DNA of 39,727 nt from Acidobacteriota bacterium (GTDB taxonomy: Bacteria; Acidobacteriota; Terriglobia; Acidiferrales; UBA7541), in the NCBI GenBank assembly GCA_023481105.1, contig JAMCWK010000132.1, forward strand, positions 1 through 39,727. The letters are read 5' to 3'. A program made the translations under genes and the position numbers. Below are positions 17,408 to 24,735 of this stretch, in pieces (within the stretch, counting starts at the first letter, position 1; each line of letters starts with the position of its first letter). The notes beneath the pieces are model-generated. The model was not told the origin of the DNA, did not search any database, and worked only from the letters and a program-made list of their open reading frames with translations.

Positions 17408-19825
17408 ATGCCCCGGCACACTCGGAAGTTGATCGTCCTATTTTCTATTTTCTCTTTTCTGCTTTCGCTTTCCCCCGCTCTTGCGCAGACGAAAGCCAAG
17501 CCAAAGCCCCAGCCCGCCTCGAAACTCTCACAAACTCTGGATGCCATCGTTGAAAAAGCGATTGCCGCAGACGAGCTTCCCGGCGCAGTGCTGCTGGTCA
17601 GCCACAACGGAAAGGTGATTCACCGCAAAGCGTATGGCAACCGCGCTGTGCTGCCCGCGCGCGAACCGATGACCGTGGACGCCATCTTCGACATGGCCTC
17701 GCTGACCAAAATCCTGGCCACCACGTCGTCGGTGATGCTGCTGGTCGAGCAAGGCAAGGTGCGGCTGAACGATCCCGTTTCGCGCTACATTCCCGAATTC
17801 GCGCCCAACGGAAAAGAGCAGGTCACCGTGCGCCACCTGTTGACGCACACCGGTGGCCTGCGCCCCATTCCGCCGGTGAGGGATCCGTGGTCCGGCGCAG
17901 ACGCGGTGTTCAAATCCATCTTTGACGACACGCTCATCGCCCCGCCCGGCGCGCGTTTCATTTACAGCGACGGCGGCTTCATCGTCCTCGCCGAACTGGT
18001 GCGCCGCGTCAGTGGCCTGCCGGTGAACGAATTCGCGCTCGAAAATATTTACAAGCCGCTGGGTATGAAGCACACGCGCTTTCTGCCGCCCGCGGAGTGG
18101 AAGCCGCGCATTGCGCCGACGGAAGAAATTGATTTGCCGGAAGGCGCGAGGGCCGGCTCGGGCAAAGGCCGCGTCCTGCGCGGAGAAGTCCACGACCCCC
18201 GCGCGCGCGGCATGGGCGGCGTGGCCGGCCACGCAGGACTTTTTTCCAACGCCGACGACATGGCCATTTTCTGCCGCATGATTCTTGCGGGCGGCATAGC
18301 GCCAAATGGGAAGCGAACCTTTGCAGCCGCCACTGTCAACAAAATGACATCACCGCAAACGCCGCCGTGGAGCCCCACGCGGCGCGGCCTTGGCTGGGAC
18401 ATTGATTCCGTTTATTCTGCTCCGCGCGGCGAGGATTTTCCGCTGGGCAGTTTCGGGCACACGGGTTTCACCGGCACGGCGATGTGGATTGACCCGCGCA
18501 GCCAGACGTTTTACATCCTGCTCGCCAATAGCGTTCATCCGCATGGCCGTCCGGCAATCTCCAGCCTGCGTTCGCGCATCGCAACCGCCGTCGCAGCCCA
18601 TGTTGGGGCGAATGTAGCGCCGGGCTTTAGCCCGGCATCTTCGACGTCCTCGATCGAGCGCTCTGTCGGCTCCGCTCACGATGCGCAACGCAATGCGCAA
18701 ACAAAAACCGGCATTGATGTTCTGGTCGAAGAAAATTTCGCGCCGCTGCGCGGCAAGCGCGTGGGCCTGATCACCAACCACACCGGCCTCGACCGCAACG
18801 GCCGCAGCACGATTGACCTGTTCGCGAAAGCTCCCAACGTGAAGCTCGTCGCGCTGTTCAGCCCCGAACACGGCATCGCCGGCCGCGCCGACGACAAAGT
18901 CGCCTCCACTACCGATGCCGCTACCGGCCTTACCATCCATAGCCTTTACGGCGATACCCGCCGCCCCACGGATGACATGTTGAAAGATGTGGACGCGCTG
19001 GTCTTCGACATTCAAGACGCCGGCGTGCGCTTCTACACCTACGAAACGACCATGGCCTACGCCATGGAGGAAGCCGCGAAGCGCAAGATTGCGTTTTATG
19101 TGCTCGACCGGCCGAATCCCATGGGCGGCGACGCCATCGAAGGCCCCGTGCTCGACAAGGACCGGCTCAACTTTGTCGGCTACTTCCCGCTGCCCGTGCG
19201 CCACGGTATGACCGTGGGCGAGCTGGCGCGGCTGTTCAATGACGAAAACAAAATCGGCGCGGACCTTCACGTCGTGACCATGAAGGACTGGCGCCGCCGC
19301 GACCTGTTCGAAGCCACCGGCCAGCCGTGGACCGCGCCCTCGCCGAACCTGCGCTCGCTTGATGCTGCGATTCTCTATCCGGGCATTGAGATTCTCCAGT
19401 CCGGCGGAGTCAATGTGGGCCGTGGCACGGAAACGCCGTTCGAATTATTCGGCGCGCCGTGGATCAAATCCATGGACCTCGCCGCGTACTTGAACCGCCG
19501 CTTCGTTCCCGGCGTGCGCTTCGTTCCCACGCGCTTCACGCCGACGGCAAACCCGCACAAAGGCGTGGCCTGCGAAGGCCTTGCGCTCATCATCACCGAC
19601 CGGCAGACGCTTAACTCCATGCTGATGGGCTTGGAGATTGCCGCCGCGCTCTGGAAAATGTATCCGGAAAATTTTCAGGTGGACAAAATCATCACCTTGG
19701 TCGGCAACAAAGCTGCGCTCGAGCGCCTGAAAAAGGGCGACGCGCCCACGCGCATCCTCGACGAGGCCGCCGACGAGATCGAAGCCTTTCGCAAGCTCCG
19801 CGCGAAATATTTGTTGTACCAGTAG
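17408..19825 (+). CDS. Exported fusion of AmiE-type serine hydrolase and NamZ-type exo-muramidase (DUF1343)
   Basis: The 805-residue protein starts at 17408, giving a signal peptide ending SLSPALAQ. The frame upstream (to 17234) runs through the promoter and is not used. Residues about 40-395 form a class-C beta-lactamase-like domain with SLTK (98-101), YSD (186-188) and HTGFTG (351-356). Residues about 435-805 match the DUF1343/GH171 family. Its B. subtilis member NamZ (YbbC) removes MurNAc from the non-reducing end of glycans. Conserved acidic motifs SPEHG (485-489) and FYTYETT (542-548) are present. The linker codons 403-410 (VAPGFSPA) coincide with a GTAG palindrome at 18614-18636. The gene is divergent from the NagZ-AmiE fusion and is followed closely by the zinc-ribbon and D-aminoacylase genes. 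GAGAGG lies upstream of the ATG. Confidence 0.92.
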   Translation: MPRHTRKLIVLFSIFSFLLSLSPALAQTKAKPKPQPASKLSQTLDAIVEKAIAADELPGAVLLVSHNGKVIHRKAYGNRAVLPAREPMTVDAIFDMASLTKILATTSSVMLLVEQGKVRLNDPVSRYIPEFAPNGKEQVTVRHLLTHTGGLRPIPPVRDPWSGADAVFKSIFDDTLIAPPGARFIYSDGGFIVLAELVRRVSGLPVNEFALENIYKPLGMKHTRFLPPAEWKPRIAPTEEIDLPEGARAGSGKGRVLRGEVHDPRARGMGGVAGHAGLFSNADDMAIFCRMILAGGIAPNGKRTFAAATVNKMTSPQTPPWSPTRRGLGWDIDSVYSAPRGEDFPLGSFGHTGFTGTAMWIDPRSQTFYILLANSVHPHGRPAISSLRSRIATAVAAHVGANVAPGFSPASSTSSIERSVGSAHDAQRNAQTKTGIDVLVEENFAPLRGKRVGLITNHTGLDRNGRSTIDLFAKAPNVKLVALFSPEHGIAGRADDKVASTTDAATGLTIHSLYGDTRRPTDDMLKDVDALVFDIQDAGVRFYTYETTMAYAMEEAAKRKIAFYVLDRPNPMGGDAIEGPVLDKDRLNFVGYFPLPVRHGMTVGELARLFNDENKIGADLHVVTMKDWRRRDLFEATGQPWTAPSPNLRSLDAAILYPGIEILQSGGVNVGRGTETPFELFGAPWIKSMDLAAYLNRRFVPGVRFVPTRFTPTANPHKGVACEGLALIITDRQTLNSMLMGLEIAAALWKMYPENFQVDKIITLVGNKAALERLKKGDAPTRILDEAADEIEAFRKLRAKYLLYQ
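18614..18636 (+). repeat. GTAG-tailed palindrome inside a coding linker
   Basis: GTAGC followed by an 8-bp perfect stem (GCCGGGCT, 18619-18626, with 18629-18636) and a 2-nt loop. It has the form of REP-type palindromes and matches the layout of the elements at 22155 and 39217. Here it lies in frame within the linker between the AmiE-like and NamZ-like domains and is translated. Confidence 0.6.
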
Positions 19826-19880
19826 CGTTGGACACAGGTTGCTGTGGTACATTCGCAAAAGCTAACCGGAGGCCGGAGCC

Positions 19881-20513
19881 GTGACCCTCTCGGATCTCCT
19901 GCTCTTCAGGGCCGAATTTGCCTGTCCGAAATGCGGGACTCCCTTCCGCACCCGCCTGCTCCTCAAAACACTGCATTGGAAGTGCGCTAACTGCGGAGTC
20001 GACATTTACGCGGACGGGGAACGACTTGGGCAGGTGGTTTGGGTCAGTGGAGTGCCAGGGACACTCATTTGGCTCCTCTGGTCTTACTTCCAGAAGGGGC
20101 TTCCTCCTGCGGGGCCGCTCAAGGATCCGCTCGCTTGGGGAATTTTCCTTTCGTCGGTTCTTTTGATCACAGGAGCGGCAAGCCGTTTTTTCATCCGGCT
20201 CGTTGCTGGCAAAGAGAAGGCTCGCGGCGACTGGCCCTGCGAAAAGTGCGGCGACCTTATACCTGCGAAAACCTTTACATTTCCTTGGAGAATCATCTGC
20301 CCGCATTGTGGACATCGGTTTCGGCCAGGGATATTAAAACATCTGACTCATATTGGCACCTCGGGATTTATGGCTTGGGCGTTTTGGTGGCTGGTCATGA
20401 TGGATCGTGAAATCCTCGGCGTATGGCCGTGGTTGGCACTCGCTGCAATGTGGGCTTTTTGGTATCTAATGCTCTCGCCTGTCGGCTTGCGTCCTGCTCA
20501 AAAAAAGCGATAA
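19881..20513 (+). CDS. Zinc-ribbon membrane protein of unknown function
   Basis: The 210-residue protein starts with GTG, supported by a GGAGG site 9-10 nt upstream. It has two four-cysteine zinc-ribbon knuckles. CPKC with CANC (about 15-39) lies before the first membrane segment, and CEKC with CPHC (about 119-143) lies in the loop between membrane segments. Hydrophobic stretches are at about 51-68, 84-105 and 160-200. No enzymatic motif was recognised and I do not know a named family. It sits 55 nt after the AmiE-NamZ gene and 55 nt before the D-aminoacylase gene in the same direction, which suggests co-transcription. The codon use looks less GC-rich than its neighbours. Confidence 0.8.
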   Translation: MTLSDLLLFRAEFACPKCGTPFRTRLLLKTLHWKCANCGVDIYADGERLGQVVWVSGVPGTLIWLLWSYFQKGLPPAGPLKDPLAWGIFLSSVLLITGAASRFFIRLVAGKEKARGDWPCEKCGDLIPAKTFTFPWRIICPHCGHRFRPGILKHLTHIGTSGFMAWAFWWLVMMDREILGVWPWLALAAMWAFWYLMLSPVGLRPAQKKR

Positions 20514-20528
20514 TTCCACTCGGCATTT

Positions 20529-20549
20529 GCAACCTAACACCCAGGTTGC
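20529..20549 (+). repeat. Short hairpin before the D-aminoacylase gene
   Basis: A perfect 7-bp inverted repeat (GCAACCT, 20529-20535, with 20543-20549) and a 7-nt loop occupy the gap between the zinc-ribbon stop and the next ribosome site. No T tract follows on the + strand, so it is not a classic terminator. It could be a processing or attenuation structure. Confidence 0.4.
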
Positions 20550-20568
20550 GGTTCCGTGGGGGTATTCC

Positions 20569-22158
20569 ATGAAGAAAATTTTGATTCTCCTCGCCATTTT
20601 CGTATTCGCGCCGGTGGCCTGGTCGCAAGCGCCTGCCTACGACCTCGTCATCCAGAACGGCCGCATCGTGGATGGCAGCGGCAACCCGTGGTACGTCGCC
20701 GACGTGGGCATCAAAGACGGCCGCATCGCCGCCATCGGGCGTTTGTGCCACGGCAGCGATTGCGCCGCGAAGCGCACGCTCGACGCCAAGGGCCTCATCG
20801 TCGCGCCCGGCTTCATTGACGTGCACACTCACGTCGAAGGCGGTATCGCGCGCATTCCCACCGCGGACAATTATCTCTTCGACGGCGTCACCTCCATCAT
20901 CACCGGCAATTGCGGCGGCTCGGAGACCAATCTCGAAAAATTTTTCGGCGACCTGCGCGGAAAGCTTTCCATCAATCTCGGCACGCTGATCGGCCACAAC
21001 AGCGTGCGCCGCGACGTTATGGGCTCCGCGCAACGCGAACCCACGCCGGAAGAGCAAGCAAAAATGGAAGCGCTCGTCGAGCAAGCCATGCGCCAGGGCG
21101 CGGTGGGATTTTCCACCGGGCTCATCTACATTCCGGGCACGTACTCGAAAACGCCGGAAGTGGTCGGGCTGGCGCGCGCGGCGGCGAAGTACAACGGCGT
21201 GTACGCCTCGCACATGCGCAGCGAGGGCGAAAAACTCTTCGAGGCCATTGACGAGGCCATCACCATCGGCCGCGAAGCAAACATGCCCGTGGAAATTTCG
21301 CATTTCAAAGTGGCCAACAAAAAACTTTGGAACCAGAGCACGCGCTCCATCGCCATGGTGGAGAAGGCCCGCGCCGAAGGCATTGATGTGACTGTGGACC
21401 AGTATCCCTACACCGGGTCGAGCACGAATCTCGGCACGCTGCTGCCGTCGTGGGCGCTCGCGGATGGCTCGGAGGCCGTGCGCAAGCGGCTGGCCGACCC
21501 CGCCACGCGCAAAAAAATCGCTGGCGAAATGAAAGAAACCATCAACAAGCGCAACGGCCGCAAGCGCCTCGACTACGCGGTGGTGGCCTCGTGCAGTTGG
21601 GATAATTCGCTGGAAGGCAAGAGCATCACGCGGATCAACAAAGAGAAGGGAAGGAAAGGCAAGCTCGCGGACGAAATCCAGACCGTTCTGGACATGATGG
21701 AAAAAGGCGGCGCGAGCATGATTTATCACTCCATGGACGAGCGCGACGTCGAGCGCATCATGCGCTACCCGTACTCCATGGTGGCCTCCGACGGCGGCGT
21801 GCGCGAGTTCGGCCGCGGCGTGCCCCACCCGCGCAGTTATGGCACCAACGCCCGCGTGCTCGGCCGCTACATCCGCGAGCGCAACGTGATGCGTCTCGAG
21901 GAAGCCATCCGCAAAATGACTTCGCTGCCCGCGCAGCGCTTCCGCCTCACCGAGCGCGGCCTGATCCGTCCGGGCATGTGGGCGGACATCGTCGTGTTCG
22001 ACGAAAAGACTGTCGCCGACGCCGCCACCTTTGAAAAGCCGCACGCCTACGCTGCGGGATTTTCCTACGTGCTGGTAAACGGGGAAGTGGTCATCGAAGG
22101 CGGCAAGCACACCGGCGCGCGCTCCGGACAAATTCTCCTCGGCCCGGGCGCGAAGTAG
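20569..22158 (+). CDS. Exported N-acyl-D-amino-acid deacylase (D-aminoacylase)
   Basis: This amidohydrolase-superfamily enzyme splits N-acyl-D-amino acids to the acid and free D-amino acid. The ATG at 20569 gives a signal peptide (ILILLAIFVFAPVAWSQA) and has GGGGG 8 nt upstream; an ATG 42 nt earlier lacks both. The protein has 529 residues. Family metal and catalytic residues are visible: DVHTH (H86, H88), GNCGG (C115), SHMRSEG (H215), ISHFK (H245) and the ASDGG aspartate (D408). Its place after the muramidase fusion suggests it acts on D-amino-acid-containing wall fragments in the periplasm, which is an inference. Its TAG stop is part of the GTAG palindrome at 22155. Confidence 0.93.
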   Translation: MKKILILLAIFVFAPVAWSQAPAYDLVIQNGRIVDGSGNPWYVADVGIKDGRIAAIGRLCHGSDCAAKRTLDAKGLIVAPGFIDVHTHVEGGIARIPTADNYLFDGVTSIITGNCGGSETNLEKFFGDLRGKLSINLGTLIGHNSVRRDVMGSAQREPTPEEQAKMEALVEQAMRQGAVGFSTGLIYIPGTYSKTPEVVGLARAAAKYNGVYASHMRSEGEKLFEAIDEAITIGREANMPVEISHFKVANKKLWNQSTRSIAMVEKARAEGIDVTVDQYPYTGSSTNLGTLLPSWALADGSEAVRKRLADPATRKKIAGEMKETINKRNGRKRLDYAVVASCSWDNSLEGKSITRINKEKGRKGKLADEIQTVLDMMEKGGASMIYHSMDERDVERIMRYPYSMVASDGGVREFGRGVPHPRSYGTNARVLGRYIRERNVMRLEEAIRKMTSLPAQRFRLTERGLIRPGMWADIVVFDEKTVADAATFEKPHAYAAGFSYVLVNGEVVIEGGKHTGARSGQILLGPGAK

Positions 22159-22178
22159 CACAGGCTTCCAGCCTGTGC
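22155..22178 (+). repeat. GTAG-tailed palindrome overlapping a stop codon
   Basis: GTAG (22155-22158) followed by an 8-bp stem (22158-22165 with 22171-22178) around the loop TTCCA. The TAG of the GTAG head is the stop codon of the D-aminoacylase gene. It differs by one base from the element at 39217-39240. Confidence 0.75.
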
Positions 22179-22212
22179 GGCTTTCCGTTTCGCGCAGGCT
22201 GTAAAATTCCGC

Positions 22213-22242
22213 TTGACATCATATACAGTCTTCCTATATATA
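22213..22242 (+). promoter_or_regulatory. Promoter and candidate operator of the PadR gene
   Basis: TTGACA (22213-22218) and TATATA (22237-22242, 18-nt spacer; or 22235-22240, 16-nt spacer). A perfect 10-bp palindrome CTATATATAG (22234-22243) covers the -10 box, and an imperfect copy CATATACAG lies at 22220-22228. Paired AT-rich sites over a promoter fit autorepression by PadR. The -10 box ends 6 nt before the ATG at 22249, predicting a leaderless transcript. Confidence 0.75.
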
Positions 22243-22248
22243 GGGGGC

Positions 22249-22587
22249 ATGAAAATCGTGCCCTCATCTATGAAACGCGGCTCCGCGGAGCTGGCCATTC
22301 TTTCCGTGCTCGTCGAGGAACCCCTGCACGGCTACGAAATCTCCAAGCGCATCGAGGAGCACACCGGCGGCGTGCTGCGCTTCAACCTCGCGTCGCTCTA
22401 CCCCATGCTCTATCGCCTCGAAAAACGCGGCTGGGTGAAGGCCAGTTGGCAGACGACCTCCTCCGGTCGCCGCCGTCGCTGCTATTCGCTAACGGCCGCT
22501 GGCCGCAAGCAGCTTCCGCCGCTGCGCGATGAATGGCGGCTCTTTTTCCGCGCCCTGGACCGCCTGGCCGGGGTGTCGCGTGCCTGA
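22249..22587 (+). CDS. PadR-family transcriptional regulator
   Basis: The 112-residue winged-helix repressor matches the family throughout. It has MKRGSAELAILSVLVEEPLHGYEI, then LYPMLYRLEKRGWV for the recognition helix and wing, and RRRRCYSLTAAGRKQL. Such proteins usually repress their own small operon and respond to a ligand or membrane partner. The ATG at 22249 is chosen because the promoter places the transcript start there. An internal ATG at 22270, giving 105 residues, aligns better with the usual PadR N-terminus and remains possible. The stop overlaps the GTG start of the following membrane gene by 8 nt, indicating coupled translation. Confidence 0.92.
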   Translation: MKIVPSSMKRGSAELAILSVLVEEPLHGYEISKRIEEHTGGVLRFNLASLYPMLYRLEKRGWVKASWQTTSSGRRRRCYSLTAAGRKQLPPLRDEWRLFFRALDRLAGVSRA

Positions 22588-23251
22588 TTTCCGGCAACTT
22601 GTCCGCGAGCGCCTCGGCGCACTGGGTCTTGCTCCACAGCTTGAGGCGGAAGTAGTCGCCGAACTGGCGGCGCATCTGGACGACCGTTTCGCTGCCGGCG
22701 TCCGCAGCGGCATGACCGAGCCCGAAGCGGTGGCCATGGCCTTGGATGAGGTTCCCGACTGGGTGGCCTTGAACCAGGAAATCTCCGCTGCGAAAAAGGA
22801 CGGCCCCATGAACGAGCGCACGCGTAGCCTGTGGTTGCCGGGGATGACTATGATGATTACCGCGGCAATCCTCATGTCTGCGGCCCTTCGGTTCGTGCCG
22901 CCGGTCGCATGGCTGCACCCGAACGCGCCGCTGTTTTTTCTCGCGACGTGGCTTCCTGTGTATGGAGCGTTCGGAGCTCTCGGAGCCTACTGGTCGCGGC
23001 GCGCCGGTGGCGGCAAGATGATTCGCTTCCTCGCTGGAGTATTTCCCGTTGCGTTGCACCTGGCCATTTTCATTTGTGTGGTGATTGCCGCGAACCTGCA
23101 AAACTATTCGCGCACTCCGGAGTATCAGCACCTGGGGTTTCAATTGCGCGTATTCCTCTCGTTCGTTGTGGTACCCGGAATCGCGCTTGCGGCAGGCTCG
23201 CTGCCATTCATGCGCACTCCCGCGAACGAATCCTCTCCATCCCGCGCATAA
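22580..23251 (+). CDS. Membrane protein with HAAS-like (permease-prefix) domain, PadR partner
   Basis: The 223-residue protein starts with a GTG that overlaps the padR stop; GGGGTG lies just upstream. Residues about 1-60 form a short helical domain (RQLVRERLGALGLAPQLEAE...MTEPEAVAMALDEV). This resembles the HAAS or permease-prefix modules that are regularly encoded next to PadR regulators. Four hydrophobic segments follow at about 87-108, 117-137, 146-172 and 186-206. By family precedent it may sense an envelope signal and work with the PadR protein. No transporter or enzymatic domain is attached, unlike the larger acidobacterial ABC-type permeases carrying the same prefix. Confidence 0.85.
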   Translation: MPDFRQLVRERLGALGLAPQLEAEVVAELAAHLDDRFAAGVRSGMTEPEAVAMALDEVPDWVALNQEISAAKKDGPMNERTRSLWLPGMTMMITAAILMSAALRFVPPVAWLHPNAPLFFLATWLPVYGAFGALGAYWSRRAGGGKMIRFLAGVFPVALHLAIFICVVIAANLQNYSRTPEYQHLGFQLRVFLSFVVVPGIALAAGSLPFMRTPANESSPSRA

Positions 23252-23340
23252 AATCTGCTACGCCGAAGGAGTTTCTCGAGGTTTCCGAGCTCCGGAAATC
23301 TTCCAACGGCATGACCGCACTCTCAGCCTGCCGAACCGCA

Positions 23341-24735
23341 TCACTCCGAATGTGAAAAGCTCTGCTTGGCCCAGTGCCGGTAAAAGAACAGCCCGGAGAG
23401 AATCAGCATTAAGCCGATGGACGACCGGATGGGCCGCTGGATAAACAGATTCACCGTCAGCGCGGTGGCGCCCAGGACAAACACCGCCGGCAACCACGGA
23501 TACCCCCAGGCCTTATAGGGACGGTGCAGCTCGGGCTCGCGCTTGCGTAGGCCGAAGACAGACGCCACCGTCAACGCATAAAAAATCCACTGCGCAAAAA
23601 TGAACAGCGAGAACAGGTCTTCGAACTCACCGCTCAGCACCATAAGCGCAGCCATCACGCCTTGAAACAACAGTGCGCCTGCCGGTGTGTGATGCACCGG
23701 GTGTACGCCGTCGGCCACGCGGAAGAACACGCCGTCGCGGGCCATGGCGTAAGGCACGCGCGCGCCGGTCAGGATGGACGAATTCAGCGTGGTAAACGCG
23801 GAGAGCACCATGGCCGCGGTGATCCACTTGGCCGCATTGGCGCCGGCGAAGACCGCCACCGCTTCGGAGACAGGGATGGCCGCCTTGGCCACGTCCTTCA
23901 GCGGCAGCACGTAGAAGCAGATGGCGTTCGTCAGCAGGTAAATTACGCCGACAATGATCGTGCCGCCGACCACGGCGCGCGGAATATTTTTCTGTGGGTT
24001 CTGCACTTCCGAGCCGGCGAACGTCAAGTCGATCCAGCCGTCGTACGCCCACAGCGCGCCGACCATCGCCGTCAGGAATCCACCGAGCATGGTGAGTTGC
24101 AAGCTTTCGGGAAAAATTGTCTGCACGCCTTCGTGCGGCTTGCCAAGGACAAAGCCCAGCGCCACCACGGCTAAAATGGAGCTGATTTTGATGATAGTCA
24201 GCACCACCTGCAAGCGCCCCGCCAGCCGCACGCCCAGGTAGTTGACGAAGGTGATAAACGCGATGGCCACCGCCGCCAGCGGCTGCGCCCACGTGAGCAC
24301 AAACTCATACGGCTTTTCGGCGTACGGCAGGGGCACAGTGAGCGTGAAGATTTGGGTGCGTGTGGCTGGGTAAAAGAAACCCAGAAAAATCAGAAAGCCC
24401 GCAGCAATGGTGGCAATGGACGCGGGTTTCCCAACCAGGTTATTCATCCACCCGAATAGAAATCCCCACACCGGGCCGAAACCGCGCTTCATGTAAACGT
24501 ACGGCCCGCCGGCGTTGGGCATGGACGCGCCCAGCTCTGCAACCGTAAGTGCCCCTGCGAGCGACAAAAACCCGCCCACAATCCACACCAGAAATACCAG
24601 CCCCACCGAGCCGGTGGCCTCGGCCATGGAGCGCGGCACGCGGAAGATTCCCGTGCCGATGATGTGCCCGACGACCATGGCCATGGCCGCCCATGCCCCG
24701 AGCCCCTTGACCAGCTCGAGCCGCTTTTCGTTCAT
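23341..24735 (-). CDS. APC-superfamily amino-acid permease
   Basis: This 464-residue inner-membrane carrier has about 12 transmembrane segments. The first helix signature (VVGHIIGTGIFRVPRSMAE) and the helix 3 region (AELGASMPNAGGPYVYMKRGFG) are typical of LAT-like APC transporters for neutral amino acids. The start at 24735 is set by an ATGA overlap with the symporter stop; the frame continues upstream to 24828 without support. Translation is therefore probably coupled to the symporter gene. In this setting it may take up amino acids freed from wall peptides, which is inferred from neighbours. The convergent partner ends at 23251, and a weak 6-bp hairpin lies between (23282-23298). Confidence 0.92.
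   Translation of the reverse strand: MNEKRLELVKGLGAWAAMAMVVGHIIGTGIFRVPRSMAEATGSVGLVFLVWIVGGFLSLAGALTVAELGASMPNAGGPYVYMKRGFGPVWGFLFGWMNNLVGKPASIATIAAGFLIFLGFFYPATRTQIFTLTVPLPYAEKPYEFVLTWAQPLAAVAIAFITFVNYLGVRLAGRLQVVLTIIKISSILAVVALGFVLGKPHEGVQTIFPESLQLTMLGGFLTAMVGALWAYDGWIDLTFAGSEVQNPQKNIPRAVVGGTIIVGVIYLLTNAICFYVLPLKDVAKAAIPVSEAVAVFAGANAAKWITAAMVLSAFTTLNSSILTGARVPYAMARDGVFFRVADGVHPVHHTPAGALLFQGVMAALMVLSGEFEDLFSLFIFAQWIFYALTVASVFGLRKREPELHRPYKAWGYPWLPAVFVLGATALTVNLFIQRPIRSSIGLMLILSGLFFYRHWAKQSFSHSE

Noticed and set aside
20395-22161. A 588-residue minus-strand frame opposite the D-aminoacylase gene
   Set aside because: The + strand carries all catalytic motifs of the amidohydrolase family, so the reverse frame is a shadow.
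23282-23298. 6-bp hairpin between the convergent HAAS-like and permease genes
   Set aside because: Short stem with only a weak T-rich tail; not strong enough to list as a terminator.
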